Below are positions 22,229 to 31,993 of a DNA stretch of 49,621 bases, piece by piece. The notes under the pieces were generated by a model. The model was not told the DNA's origin. It ran no database searches and saw only the letters and a program-made list of their open reading frames with translations. This stretch comes from a virus: positions 1-49,621 of the IMG/VR virus record IMGVR_UViG_3300022750_000003; one strand, given 5' to 3'. Within the stretch, counting starts at the first letter, position 1; each line of letters begins with the position of its first letter. The position numbers and the translations under genes were made by a program.

Positions 22229-24508
22229 TCAATTTTTCAGCAAAGGTTGATTATGCGTCGCCGCTTCTTCAAGGGCAAGCACTCGGGCTACCAGCTCCTC
22301 GATGGTACGCCCCATAGGCAGGATGAACTCGGCGTGCTGCTGCTGGACTGCACGCGCCAAGGGTGCCACAAATTCGTCATAGCCCAGGGACAGGACGTCA
22401 CAGCCCCCATGTACCGAGTGGTCCTGGAACCCGCCGAAGTCCATACCCTGCTCGCGCAAAGCGTAGAAGTCCTGAGCACGGAACCCATGGTGGAACCGGG
22501 TACGCGCCTTGCTGCCGTCCCGCTCCCGGACTACCGCTACTTCCTCCCCGGTCTCCCCGTCCAGTTCCCACTCTATGTAGTCATCGCGCATGTCCCAGCG
22601 ATAGTCCACGGGCTCCAGTGCCAGGATAAAGTCGAGTCCGAGAGTGATACCGCGAATGTCTGTTTTGTCGCGCACGTCCGAACGGTTCTGCACGGTACCG
22701 TAGACATACGTGGTGGTGCTGCTATTTCCTATCTGAGCCTGGTTGTCCCCGGACACCCGAGAGTCCGCGCCGATACCGATGGTGTTTGTCATAGTCGTAG
22801 CAGACGAACCATCCTGCATAGTCCGAAGCGCGCTGCGGCCCAGGGCCGTTATGCCAGAGCCCCCGACCAGGGCGCCTGCGGCAAACTCTCCGACCGCAGT
22901 GTTCTGGCCGCCGGTGGCGAACCGGAGTGCCGAGTAACCGACGCCGGTGCACTGGGTGCTGGAGGTCAGAGCATTAAGGCATAGCGACCCTACGCCGGTG
23001 TTGCTATCCGACGCGCAGTTAGCCAGGGACGAGCTACCGACAGCGGTGTTGTTGTTGCCCCGGGGCGCCTGGCCCATGGAGTTGTTACCGACAGCGGTGT
23101 TGTTGGAGTTTGCCGCAACCGGGGTGTTGGTGTAGTACTCCAGTCGGGTGCAGGTGCCTGACCTCGTCGCGCTGTCGGGAGCTGCGGCCGTCCAGGTGTT
23201 CGCATTTATAACCGTCGCTACGGTCCAGTACTGGGCGTCCGGGGTATTCGGTGCTCCGGTGACTGTCAGCTTTACCCGAAACCCGGGCAGCAGTCCGTGC
23301 GCCGTCATAGAGACCGTTATTTCGGAGTCAACCTGGGCCCAGGTTCCGGCAAGGCTGGACTCGATGCTTTCGAAGCCGTCCGGGGAGGTACCTACTTCAA
23401 GGCGCCCGAGCGAGAAGTAGCCAACGGAAACGTTTCCGTTACCGATCTTGATTAGACTCGCCGAGTTTGCCCCTACAGCAGTGTTAGAAATGCCGTTAGA
23501 GTAGTCCAGCGCGGACATGCCAATAGCCGTCTGGAGGCCAGCAGTCCGGGGGAACGGGTTTACAATAACCCCGGAAATATCCAGTGGCCCCGCACCCGCA
23601 CCCGCACCCGATCCTATAAAGACATTACCGACTGCGGTAGTACCGACCTGGTCCGCGTTTCTGCCAATGGCAATACTCCGGTTCCCGGAGGTGTTGAATC
23701 GCTTGGCGTTATCTCCAATTGCCACAATTCGGGTGGCGTCGAATGGGTCCACCGGGGCGTTTATGCCGGTGAAGTACATCGCCTCCAGGCCAATTGCAAT
23801 GTTGTAGTGCCCGTACTTGTTGGAGTACATAGCCCGCGGCCCCACCGCGGTGCAGTTGTACAGGTCATTACCCGCCAGCCCCATCGCGTTAGTGCCGAAC
23901 GCCGTGAGGTTATACCCTCGGCCGGAACCCGCAGGGTCAGCGTAGCTAAGGTCCGTAAGGGCCGAGGCTACCGCTCTGCCTACAAGCGTGTTGCTATTGC
24001 CAACCCGCACCGCTGCGGTGTAAGCCGAGCCAACTACCAGGCCGTCAGAGGATCTTTTAAAGGAGCCGTTAAAATACCGGTTGCCGATAGGAAATGCCGT
24101 AACCAGGTACGTTTTCCCCAGCAAGTCGATGGGCTTTCCGGTGTGAGTTCCTTCGAGGCTGGAGAACTTGGCAGAGTCGTTAGTAACCCCGTCCCCTACC
24201 GCGCCGTAGTCCTCCGGCGTTACTAGTTCGCGAAGCTTACCCAGCACCTTGCGCGCAGTGGCCCCGGAACCCACTTGAATAAAGCCGACCCGGTCAGACC
24301 CCTCGGGGGCCAGGAGCTGCTCGCGCAGGCCAGCTACCTCGACGGCAGCCGCGGTCAAGCCGGCTAGGGTGTACACCGGCGCCCCGAAGCGGTTTAGCGA
24401 AGTGGGGTTTAGGCTATTTGCGAACTCGTCCAGGTGAAACGAGTTGTCGTACAAATCCCTCGGGTCCGTAGACCCGATGGGGTTCATGGTGTTGAATAGC
24501 GTGGTCAT
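22229..24508 (-). CDS. Tail fibre with S74 intramolecular chaperone
   Basis: A 759-residue protein. The N-terminal ~100 residues parallel the anchor of the other fibre (FNTMNPIGSTDPRDLYDN). EDYGAVGDGVTNDS begins a pectin-lyase-like segment. A long central region of NTAVG repeats (GNNNTAVGSSSLANC, GQNTAVGEFAAGAL) is of the YadA-head type. The C-terminal ~150 residues are a peptidase S74 chaperone (RSDVRDKTDIRGI with the cleavage Ser and Lys, then ALEPVDYRWD) that trimerises the fibre and removes itself. The start overlaps the upstream stop (ATGA). It is a second receptor-binding protein. Confidence 0.9.
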   Translation of the reverse strand: MTTLFNTMNPIGSTDPRDLYDNSFHLDEFANSLNPTSLNRFGAPVYTLAGLTAAAVEVAGLREQLLAPEGSDRVGFIQVGSGATARKVLGKLRELVTPEDYGAVGDGVTNDSAKFSSLEGTHTGKPIDLLGKTYLVTAFPIGNRYFNGSFKRSSDGLVVGSAYTAAVRVGNSNTLVGRAVASALTDLSYADPAGSGRGYNLTAFGTNAMGLAGNDLYNCTAVGPRAMYSNKYGHYNIAIGLEAMYFTGINAPVDPFDATRIVAIGDNAKRFNTSGNRSIAIGRNADQVGTTAVGNVFIGSGAGAGAGPLDISGVIVNPFPRTAGLQTAIGMSALDYSNGISNTAVGANSASLIKIGNGNVSVGYFSLGRLEVGTSPDGFESIESSLAGTWAQVDSEITVSMTAHGLLPGFRVKLTVTGAPNTPDAQYWTVATVINANTWTAAAPDSATRSGTCTRLEYYTNTPVAANSNNTAVGNNSMGQAPRGNNNTAVGSSSLANCASDSNTGVGSLCLNALTSSTQCTGVGYSALRFATGGQNTAVGEFAAGALVGGSGITALGRSALRTMQDGSSATTMTNTIGIGADSRVSGDNQAQIGNSSTTTYVYGTVQNRSDVRDKTDIRGITLGLDFILALEPVDYRWDMRDDYIEWELDGETGEEVAVVRERDGSKARTRFHHGFRAQDFYALREQGMDFGGFQDHSVHGGCDVLSLGYDEFVAPLARAVQQQHAEFILPMGRTIEELVARVLALEEAATHNQPLLKN

Positions 24509-25020
24509 GCTGGCCACTCCTCGTTTACGGTGCGGTCAAAAGTTACTATGTAGGTCTGGTATTTATTATCAGGCCACAGGTTATTGATAGCGTTGTCAAA
24601 AATTGACCGACCGGGCGGCAGCCAGAACTCTGGAAGCTCCAACCAGTCCGGATCGATGGTCGGCAGCCGACGCAACACCAGGTTTGCGGTTACTTTCCAT
24701 CGGTCGAACGTCAGGCGCTGGGGCCCGGAGTAGCCTTGCACAAAGTGGCATTCTCTTACCTCTCGGCCGTCCTCTGCCGCCAGGGGCATTTCGAACCACT
24801 CCACGCCCCAGTTCAATATGTTTGTGTACCAGGTTCGGAATAGCGCGAGCTCCGCGTCCGTGAAAATCCAGGAAACTGGGGTGGAGTAGGGCACGTCGGA
24901 GAACTGGCGGTCCCATCGGGTTTGCCCGTTGTCAAACGGGGTAGAAACCAACGGGTCCACCATTTGGTACGCCCGGTCAGCCTTCTGCGCAACCGGGAGG
25001 GAAGCGGGATACTTAAGCAT
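24505..25020 (-). CDS. Tail tip-associated protein, 171 aa
   Basis: The start MLKYPASLPVAQKADRAYQ has GGAG within the end of the J gene. The segment FDNGQTRWDRQFSDVP followed by PVSWIFTDAELALFRTWYTN and the C-terminal TYIVTFDRTVNEEWPA are strand- and aromatic-rich. It sits between the tip protein and the fibres, as phage adapters that join fibre to tip do. No enzyme motif was seen. Likely structural. Confidence 0.75.
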   Translation of the reverse strand: MLKYPASLPVAQKADRAYQMVDPLVSTPFDNGQTRWDRQFSDVPYSTPVSWIFTDAELALFRTWYTNILNWGVEWFEMPLAAEDGREVRECHFVQGYSGPQRLTFDRWKVTANLVLRRLPTIDPDWLELPEFWLPPGRSIFDNAINNLWPDNKYQTYIVTFDRTVNEEWPA

Positions 25021-27727
25021 CGGCCGGAGGCTCCGAGTCGTCGTATTGATAAACGCGTTCATCATACCCCAACGCCTCTACGCTGGCACGGAACTGCCCG
25101 GAGGGCTGCACGCTGGAGACCAGGGCTTGCCAGAACATCTGCTCCACTTTTCCGAACGAAAGCAGGGTCGGAGTGCGGCCGCCCTCGTCGTACTCGCGAA
25201 TCGGAGTAAACCCAAGCGCCTCAGAAATGGTAAAGCTATAGGTCCCGGTCTTTACCAGCGGAACCGGGCCGAACTTAGTTCCGTCGGGTCGGCGCATCGC
25301 CACCAGGGTGGCGTCCCCCACCGGCTCGTTGCTCTCGAAGTAGGATCCGTCCCAGTCTCGAAGGTGCCCGCTTCGCGCCAGTTCGGGTATCTCGTCGGAA
25401 AGCTCTACGTAGTCCATGTAGCCGCTGGCAAACGCGTCCATGCCGCAAGAGAAAGTATGCTTCCAGCGACGGTAACGGATGCCGCACAGCTCCCGCATGC
25501 CAAGTCGATAGGCCCGGGTGCGGTCGTTCACCCCCTCCACTGTCAGCTCGGTTACTTTGTTGGGGTTGGGAATGCCAGGCAGGCGGCAGCGGACGGTCTC
25601 GGTCGTCCAGGTTGTGGGGTCCAGGTACTTGACGTCGATCCCGTCCACGTCGTTCATCGACACCGGCTGCCCGCTGCGCAGCATTTCCTTAGAGTTGCCC
25701 GGGCCGTACAGCCGCGCTACGGCTTTCTCGTCGGCGCTTCTCAAGGCGTCCCGGACCGGCCTCAGGATACCCCGCGGGGCGATTACCTGGGCATAGCCTG
25801 GACGGCATATAACGTTCAGCGCGGCTTCTGCGGTGGTTTCCTTTTCAAACGAGCCGTCGAAGTAATCCCCGCGCGAGTCCCACAGGGTGCCTAGACGATT
25901 CCACTCGGGCAGGTCCAGGCGGGAGTCCGTGTAGCCTCGATCTCGCGCTAGGTACAAGGCGGCGTCCCGGATAGACCTGGTCGGGCCTTCGGTGCCGTCC
26001 TGGCGCGGCAGGATGCGGGTCACCCAAAAGGAAACCATCTGCTCTGCCTGAGCGGCCAGGGCTCCGCCTCCAAACACCCTGACAGCCGCTGACGACATGT
26101 CGTTGTACCGTGTAGGACGCGTCTGCAGCTTTGTTTTTAGGCCGTACCACTGTACCTGGTCCGACGTCGTGCCCTCGGTGGAGTCGACGGTTACCCGGCG
26201 TACCTGCACCTCCGGGCGGATTGGACTCGGCACGGAGAACCGGTGGGTAAACCCCACCTGTGCGATTTTGTCACCGGTATGGGTGAACTCGTGGGAGACC
26301 CAGGCGCCGGGGAACGATGCGTCTCGGTGCTGCACTTCGACAGTTACCGAGTGCTCCTCGGGGTTGCCGTCGGAGTTCGAATGGTACAGACCGGCCGGGT
26401 AGAAAAAATCTATCTCAATCTCCGAGGCTAGCTCCCCCTCGGGGCACGCGGCGTAGGGCCCGGTCCACCCGCCTTCCGTGTTCGTCGTCTCGAGTGAGAA
26501 CCGCGCAGAACTGGTGGTCAGTGTGTCGAACCCGGGCCACGCCAGGTCCTCGGCGCCGGTGTCGGTCAGCCTAACGAGGGTCATTACCTGCTCTGTAATT
26601 ACGCTGATCCGGTATCGCAAACCTGCATAACCTACCGTCAGGCTGTAAGTCCCGAGCGGCAGCTCAGTTACCGGGCTGCTGTCCGAGTAGTCCAGGGTCA
26701 CATAGGCCACCGACGGCCCGGACATGACGACCGCGGATACGGTAAACCGCCCAGAGAAACCGCCCGCCACCTCGAGTTGCATGCCAACAAACGGCGCGAC
26801 TTGGTCCCATGGCCCGCTGACCTGGTCCCGGACCCCCGGCCCCCCATCGGTGACAGTCCAGTCGTAGGGGGTCAATGCCCGCAGGGTCATGTTAATGTCC
26901 CAGCCTTCCGGCCACTTCCCGGCACCGAGCGGAATCGACACAGTGTTGCCCGACAGCACGTAGGTGGTGGCCTCCGCGTTTATCTTGATGGTGCTGGTGG
27001 TGGTCAGGTCCAGGCCGGCGGTACCGCTGGAGGTCCCACCTACTTCTGCGGACGTGTACCAGTTATCCGCCATCGGCTCCAGGGACACGTCCGCGCCTGG
27101 TTCGTACAGCCGCACCACTAGATTATCGCCGAGGGCCGACTGCGTCGTCTCGCCGACCTTAGAGCGCCCAAGGTCCGTGACAAAACGCCCGCGGCCGAAG
27201 CTTAGGAACATTTCCGAGGCCTGGCGCGTGGGATCACCCTCTAGGAAAAACCGGCGGATCTGCACCAGGTGGTCCGGGTAAATCCGACCCTGACCGAACT
27301 TCTCTCGGATAACTGACCCCTGCTTGACGACGTTGGCTTTAGCGGATGCCAGGTCTATGTCGTCTCGGTCCCGCTGGGCGCCAGAACCGCCAGCACCTGC
27401 AACCTTGGGAGTGAGGAACTTCATTACCAGGTTCCACGCGCCCAGGGTGAAAACGTTCAGCACCGTGTTGATAACATCGCCGCGCGGCGTGAGGAAAAAA
27501 TAAACATTCGTGTCCGGCCCCAGCACAACACGACCGTAGCGCTCCGGCGTTACCGGGGCGCCGTTCACTGTGCAGCTAAATGGTGTCGGCTTGCTAACGT
27601 CGTAGGAAGGTACCAGGCGCACAACGGCCTCCAGCAGCGTCTCGCCAGGGTCGATAGGGCACTCGTACAGGGCCTTGTGTTTTTCAGGGTCACAGAACGG
27701 GTTCGGGCTCGGGTAAATTTTTATCAC
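25013..27727 (-). CDS. Tail tip protein, lambda J-like
   Basis: A large tip attachment protein (904 residues from the GTG chosen here, which gives an N-terminus VIKIYPSPNPF; an ATG seven codons upstream is also possible). The N-terminal 200 residues carry DGDVINT-type loops (TPRGDVINTVLNVFTLG), a hydrophobic patch (LVMKFLTP) and GAGGSGAQRDRDD. This is the layout of J family proteins, which close the tail tube and contact the host receptor. Domains of fibronectin-like strands follow. It sits after the NlpC-like gene, as in lambda K-I-J order. Confidence 0.88.
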   Translation of the reverse strand: MIKIYPSPNPFCDPEKHKALYECPIDPGETLLEAVVRLVPSYDVSKPTPFSCTVNGAPVTPERYGRVVLGPDTNVYFFLTPRGDVINTVLNVFTLGAWNLVMKFLTPKVAGAGGSGAQRDRDDIDLASAKANVVKQGSVIREKFGQGRIYPDHLVQIRRFFLEGDPTRQASEMFLSFGRGRFVTDLGRSKVGETTQSALGDNLVVRLYEPGADVSLEPMADNWYTSAEVGGTSSGTAGLDLTTTSTIKINAEATTYVLSGNTVSIPLGAGKWPEGWDINMTLRALTPYDWTVTDGGPGVRDQVSGPWDQVAPFVGMQLEVAGGFSGRFTVSAVVMSGPSVAYVTLDYSDSSPVTELPLGTYSLTVGYAGLRYRISVITEQVMTLVRLTDTGAEDLAWPGFDTLTTSSARFSLETTNTEGGWTGPYAACPEGELASEIEIDFFYPAGLYHSNSDGNPEEHSVTVEVQHRDASFPGAWVSHEFTHTGDKIAQVGFTHRFSVPSPIRPEVQVRRVTVDSTEGTTSDQVQWYGLKTKLQTRPTRYNDMSSAAVRVFGGGALAAQAEQMVSFWVTRILPRQDGTEGPTRSIRDAALYLARDRGYTDSRLDLPEWNRLGTLWDSRGDYFDGSFEKETTAEAALNVICRPGYAQVIAPRGILRPVRDALRSADEKAVARLYGPGNSKEMLRSGQPVSMNDVDGIDVKYLDPTTWTTETVRCRLPGIPNPNKVTELTVEGVNDRTRAYRLGMRELCGIRYRRWKHTFSCGMDAFASGYMDYVELSDEIPELARSGHLRDWDGSYFESNEPVGDATLVAMRRPDGTKFGPVPLVKTGTYSFTISEALGFTPIREYDEGGRTPTLLSFGKVEQMFWQALVSSVQPSGQFRASVEALGYDERVYQYDDSEPPADA

Positions 27728-28106
27728 GGTAGTACAGGACCTCGGCATAACGGGCTTCGAAGTCCGCCAGCGCCTCGACGCCGACACCCCTGCCCGGGTT
27801 TATGTCCAGCACCATAAGCCGGCCATCTATTGAGACCACTATACCGACATGCACGCAAATCCGCCCGCGAAACGCCGCGGCTATGGAACCTTCGGCCGCT
27901 GGTGCTGCATCCATGTAGCCGGCCTGCTGCTCGTACGCCCGGGTGAACCCTCGCGGGTCCGTGTGCCTGCACTCCGTGAACGACGGGAGCCAAGGGTATC
28001 CCAGGTCATGCCGAACCTCCCGAACGAGGCCCCAGCAGTCTATGCGGTCCGGACCGCGCGCCCCGTCCTCATAGACCCAGCGTTTGTACCGCCGAAAGTC
28101 ACTCAT
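27690..28106 (-). CDS. NlpC/P60-like tail assembly protein (lambda K type)
   Basis: A 138-residue protein with the NlpC/P60 signature: catalytic Cys in RIDCWGLVREV, then His in ICVHVGIVVSIDGR and a polar residue in DINPGRGVG. Such proteins process tail components or cut peptidoglycan at entry. It starts on the ATGA of the upstream gene and runs 38 bases into the tip gene, the same order as lambda K before J. Confidence 0.87.
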   Translation of the reverse strand: MSDFRRYKRWVYEDGARGPDRIDCWGLVREVRHDLGYPWLPSFTECRHTDPRGFTRAYEQQAGYMDAAPAAEGSIAAAFRGRICVHVGIVVSIDGRLMVLDINPGRGVGVEALADFEARYAEVLYYRDKNLPEPEPVL

Positions 28107-28593
28107 TGATATAGCGGGTCCCGGGTGCCCGCTCGAGGTCGTACTTGACGCGCGGCCAGGCGGTATTTAGGAGGTCCAACAGGCCGGCCTTTACCTGGGC
28201 GGCCGATGCGTTAAACGCCGCGCCGATAACGGTCATGACACTGGCCGGCTCGGCGGGGGCTGAAATGTTCGGCCACAGATACATCCGGCGGGTAATCTCC
28301 ACCTCGGTCTGAGCGTCAATCGCCTGCGACATGAGTACCTGTGCGGCCCGGGAAACGTTGTCCAGGCCGAACTGTATTTCCTGCCGGGCCGATCCATCCG
28401 ACTTTGGCAGGGCAATGTCCATCCCGCTGGCCAGGAAAAGAAGCGCCCGCCCGTCCTCGGTAACGCAGAGCTGGTTCTCGAAACCCTGGCACAGCAGGAT
28501 CGGCTCGCTCCACCCCGCGCTGGTAATCTCCAGTGTCTGGAGCGGCACCTGCTCCGACGACCCCGAACAGTAGTAGATATCTAATGGGTTCAA
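28099..28593 (-). CDS. DUF1833-like minor tail protein (lambda L position)
   Basis: A 164-residue protein resembling DUF1833 in its segments YYCSGSSEQVPLQTLEITS and IQFGLDNVSRAAQ, with a conserved Trp/Pro region (MYLWPNISAPAEPASV). DUF1833 members sit between the tape measure and the NlpC gene in many siphophages, the place of lambda M/L. It is probably part of the tail tip baseplate. Overlaps both neighbours. Confidence 0.8.
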   Translation of the reverse strand: MNPLDIYYCSGSSEQVPLQTLEITSAGWSEPILLCQGFENQLCVTEDGRALLFLASGMDIALPKSDGSARQEIQFGLDNVSRAAQVLMSQAIDAQTEVEITRRMYLWPNISAPAEPASVMTVIGAAFNASAAQVKAGLLDLLNTAWPRVKYDLERAPGTRYINE

Positions 28594-31355
28594 TCGCCTA
28601 CCCTCTGCACGTTGGTTAGGCTCATGGTGGCCTGAGACATTGGGCCGCCCGACTCCCAGTCCTCGATGTAGAAACTGACGAAACGTCCCATTTCATTCTC
28701 CCCAGTCTCCGTTTGAACTTGCGCTCGGGAGCTGTTGTTGTAGACCTGAATATTAATCCCCCCGCCGTTCGAAGTGGCGTCAGCGTTCGAAGTGACCTGG
28801 CCATTTTTGTTGGCCATCATGTATTGGGAGCCATTATTTCCGGTCCAAATCTCCGGAGCCCCGCCCTCGTTCACCCGGTAGATATTACCGGCCGTGGTGT
28901 TGCCGCCCGACTTACGGGAAGCTGTGATAATCGCCGCCGCTGCCGGTGCTGCCGAGGCAATACCCGAGAGGCCGGCTACGGCAGCACCACCGAACGAGGC
29001 GATACTGGCCGCGATGGCCGCCGGGGTGTAGGCCGCCTGCAGCGCTGCACCCTGGGCGATGCCGCTGGCTGTCGCCGCTGCCTGGGCGCTCTGTCCCATG
29101 ATTACCGCCTTGACCTGGGCAAGGCCCCAGTCAACTACCGCCCCGATAGCCTGGGTGAAAATGGTATTAGCCAGGGCGCGCATGGCGTCCTCGCCGCTCA
29201 GCGTCCCGCTGAGGATGCCGGCCAGTACCTGGGTGCTGGTCTGCCCGAGGGCGTTCAAGGAGTCCATAACAAACGCGTTCCCGCGCGACTGGGCTGCAAA
29301 AATCTGTTCTTGGGCGGCCAGGCGCTGGGCCTCGTACTGGGTGGCCGATGCGTTCTTTAGCTCCTCGTACTGCTGGTCTGTGATGAGCTGGTTAGCTTTG
29401 TAGGCCTTGTACTGCTCCAGGTCTGTCGCATACTTGTCGGCGGCAGCGGTGCGGGGGTCGGCAGCAGTTGCGGCCTTGCGCATGGCGGCGGCGTTCTTCT
29501 CCTCCTCCGCGGCGTTCTTCACGAGTTCGGCCTGGTCGAAAATAGCCCGGCTCAATTTCTTGACGTTGGCGATTTGCTCCGGCGTTGCGAGCGGGTTTAG
29601 CTGCGCCAGGTTCTGCGCTTCGGCGAGCTCATAGCCGGACAGAGCTGCCTCTTTCTGCGCCTGCTCGAGCTCTTTGATTGCCGTAACGTTGGCGTCTAAC
29701 AGGGACTGGCGTTTCTTGGCGGCAGCGTCCTCTTTCGAAGTGTCCGGCGGGGTGATTAGGTCCGGTTCCCCCGGCTTCGAAGGTGCGAAACCTTTGCCGC
29801 GGTTGGCCAGTTCCTTGTCGACGTCGACAATCCGGTTTTTGTACTTCTCCAGTTCGGACCCGGCCGCCTCTGCGGCGGCCTGTTGCTCCGCGAGGTCTCT
29901 AGTCCACTCGTCTACCTTGGCGGACTTCGGAAATTCCTTGAGATTCTTCTGCAGACTCTCGATGCGGGCCGCACTGTTCGAAGCCACGCCGCCCAAGTCG
30001 CCCATCTGCTGGATTTTGTCCATCAGCTGGATTTTCTGGAGCTCCAGTGCTCGGGTGCCGAGATTTCCTACGGCTTCGGCCAGGTTGTCTACCGGGGCCT
30101 TAGCGTCCTTGGAGTTCTGGCCGAACGTGAAGATGGCAGCCGCTGCCAGGAGAATCAGGCCGCCCGGCCCGCCCAGCAGCGCCATAGCAGCGCCCAGTCC
30201 GCGGGCCGCTACTGCTCCGGCTGTCGTCACAGCGTTTAGGCGCTGCTGGGCGGCCGCTACTGCGTCAGTCGCCACCTTTCGGTGCGAGTAGTTGGTGGCC
30301 ACCGCCAGTTGCGCCTGGGCCAGTGCCAGGGCGGTCGTAGCAGCTGCGCGTTCGGCAAGGCTCTGCCGAATCATGCCGGCTATGAGCACTGACTGCTGGG
30401 CTACGTACGCGCCAATTGCCGTCAGCAGGCGGCCAGCCATTACCGCCGCCATGGCGGTTACTGCAGTGGTGGCCGACTTAATCAACACCGCCATTTTGTC
30501 AGTATCGCCGGCGGCTTCCAGGATCCAGTCGGCCGCGGTAATGATGCCGTCGGTCAGCGCTTGCCAGGCACCGGTCTGGTTCTCCACCTCGACGAAAATA
30601 GCAGTCAGCGCGGTAACCATCCGGGTCTTTGCGTCGACCAGGTTGTTAGACATGTTGGCCGCAGCGGTTGCGGTTTCGTCCAGGGCCTTGCGTAGGCCTT
30701 CCGTCAGGTCCTTGGCGGAGAGCTTGCCTGCCGCACCCAGCGCGCGCACCTGGGCGGCTGTCTTGCCGCTGGCGTCTGCCACGGCCTGAATGACCGATGG
30801 GGTGGCCGCTACGATGGTCTCCCAGGCGTCGGCCTCTACCTTGCCCTTGGACAGCACTTTCGAGAACGCGTCGATGGCTCCTGAGGCTTTCTCGGCGTTG
30901 GTGGCGTTGGTAACGAACGCATAGGACATGCTGTCGGTGACGTCCAATGCCTGCTGGGTCGTGTAGCCCATCGACCGCAGGGAGTCAGCCGTGCGAATGT
31001 ACAGCTCCTGCGCTTCGCCCAAGGATCGATAGGTCCCGTTTGCGGTCTGCACCAGGCGCGCCTGTACTGCTTCGAATTCCGCAGTGCTGGACGTTGCCAT
31101 GCGGACCCGGTCGGCCATTTCCTGGTAGCCCTGGACCATGGCGGCGATTTCACGCAGCGCAGATGCGGCCACGATTGCCTTGAGCGCTGAGGCAATGCCG
31201 TTCAGGCCGCCGCCCAGTTCCTTGGACGCTGCCGTAGCAGACTCCATTTTTTTCTCGACTTTTTCCAGTTGCTTGTCGACCTGCTTCGACTGGGTTAGGA
31301 AACTGTCCGCCTGGGCGTCAACCGTATAATAAATCGTGCCTAGATTTTCGCTCAC
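28590..31355 (-). CDS. Tape measure protein
   Basis: A 921-residue protein. The start is a GTG overlapping the upstream stop as GTGA (VSENLGTIYYTVDAQ). It is highly Ala-rich and helical: a coiled coil near residues 20-45 (SKQVDKQLEKVEKKM), an N-terminal tape-measure domain (QGYQEMADRVRMATSS), membrane-like segments near residues 300-330 and 390-420 (AMALLGGPGGLILLAAAA), and a Gly/Ala-rich C-terminus. Tape measures set tail length at roughly 0.15 nm per residue, giving near 135-140 nm. The position between chaperone and tip genes is canonical. Confidence 0.93.
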   Translation of the reverse strand: MSENLGTIYYTVDAQADSFLTQSKQVDKQLEKVEKKMESATAASKELGGGLNGIASALKAIVAASALREIAAMVQGYQEMADRVRMATSSTAEFEAVQARLVQTANGTYRSLGEAQELYIRTADSLRSMGYTTQQALDVTDSMSYAFVTNATNAEKASGAIDAFSKVLSKGKVEADAWETIVAATPSVIQAVADASGKTAAQVRALGAAGKLSAKDLTEGLRKALDETATAAANMSNNLVDAKTRMVTALTAIFVEVENQTGAWQALTDGIITAADWILEAAGDTDKMAVLIKSATTAVTAMAAVMAGRLLTAIGAYVAQQSVLIAGMIRQSLAERAAATTALALAQAQLAVATNYSHRKVATDAVAAAQQRLNAVTTAGAVAARGLGAAMALLGGPGGLILLAAAAIFTFGQNSKDAKAPVDNLAEAVGNLGTRALELQKIQLMDKIQQMGDLGGVASNSAARIESLQKNLKEFPKSAKVDEWTRDLAEQQAAAEAAGSELEKYKNRIVDVDKELANRGKGFAPSKPGEPDLITPPDTSKEDAAAKKRQSLLDANVTAIKELEQAQKEAALSGYELAEAQNLAQLNPLATPEQIANVKKLSRAIFDQAELVKNAAEEEKNAAAMRKAATAADPRTAAADKYATDLEQYKAYKANQLITDQQYEELKNASATQYEAQRLAAQEQIFAAQSRGNAFVMDSLNALGQTSTQVLAGILSGTLSGEDAMRALANTIFTQAIGAVVDWGLAQVKAVIMGQSAQAAATASGIAQGAALQAAYTPAAIAASIASFGGAAVAGLSGIASAAPAAAAIITASRKSGGNTTAGNIYRVNEGGAPEIWTGNNGSQYMMANKNGQVTSNADATSNGGGINIQVYNNSSRAQVQTETGENEMGRFVSFYIEDWESGGPMSQATMSLTNVQRVGD

Positions 31356-31990
31356 TGCTGTTCCCCTCGGGCGGCCTGTACTTTTTCGAACCATTCCATA
31401 GTCGAATGATACTCCGACTCGCTCGGGGCTCGCTTAGCCGATTGCTCTGCCGGGCTGTCCTGCTTCGGGTACTTCGCCTCCAAGGCCAGGCGAAGGCCAG
31501 TCATTGTCATATCCCAGGCCTCCCGCTCCGATAGCGACAGGTGGCCCATGGCGAGCGCCGCGTGCTTGCGGCAATCGAAGTTCGGCGAGTAGTCCGAGTC
31601 CCTCTCTGGCTCGTTCGGATCGCGCGGTTCTGGATCACCCAGCACGCCATGGCGGAGCAGGGCCTGCGCAACGATTACCACGTCCGCCGGGTCCGCGCGG
31701 CCCATCACCCACCCTCCGCGCGGGGAGAATCGGCCGGTAATGGGGTCCAGGTCGACGTCCTCGGCTGCGCATGCCTGCCACACTTCGAGAGCGGCGCGGA
31801 GCTGGTGCTTGTGGGCAACCTTGCGCGCGCCCGGGTGGCAGTTCAAACCCTGCCCGAACACGACGGCCACGGTGTTGACGATTTCTGCAGGCGTTCCGAG
31901 CCGGGACATTGCAAGCAAAGAGGGCCGCAAAATATGCGACCCCCCTGCATGGTGCACCCCGACCTCGCCGATATGGACGAGGACCCCCAT
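31352..31990 (-). CDS. Putative tail assembly chaperone, 212 aa
   Basis: The start has GAGGGG seven bases upstream. It lies directly before the tape measure gene, the usual place of lambda G/T chaperones. The protein is soluble, with features such as RPSLLAMSRLGTPAEIVNTV and FDCRKHAALAMGHLSLSERE, and a conserved charged C-terminus. It resembles short phage proteins that hold the tape measure. I see no slippery heptamer for a lambda-type frameshift. Confidence 0.72.
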   Translation of the reverse strand: MGVLVHIGEVGVHHAGGSHILRPSLLAMSRLGTPAEIVNTVAVVFGQGLNCHPGARKVAHKHQLRAALEVWQACAAEDVDLDPITGRFSPRGGWVMGRADPADVVIVAQALLRHGVLGDPEPRDPNEPERDSDYSPNFDCRKHAALAMGHLSLSEREAWDMTMTGLRLALEAKYPKQDSPAEQSAKRAPSESEYHSTMEWFEKVQAARGEQQ

Positions 31991-31993
31991 TGC

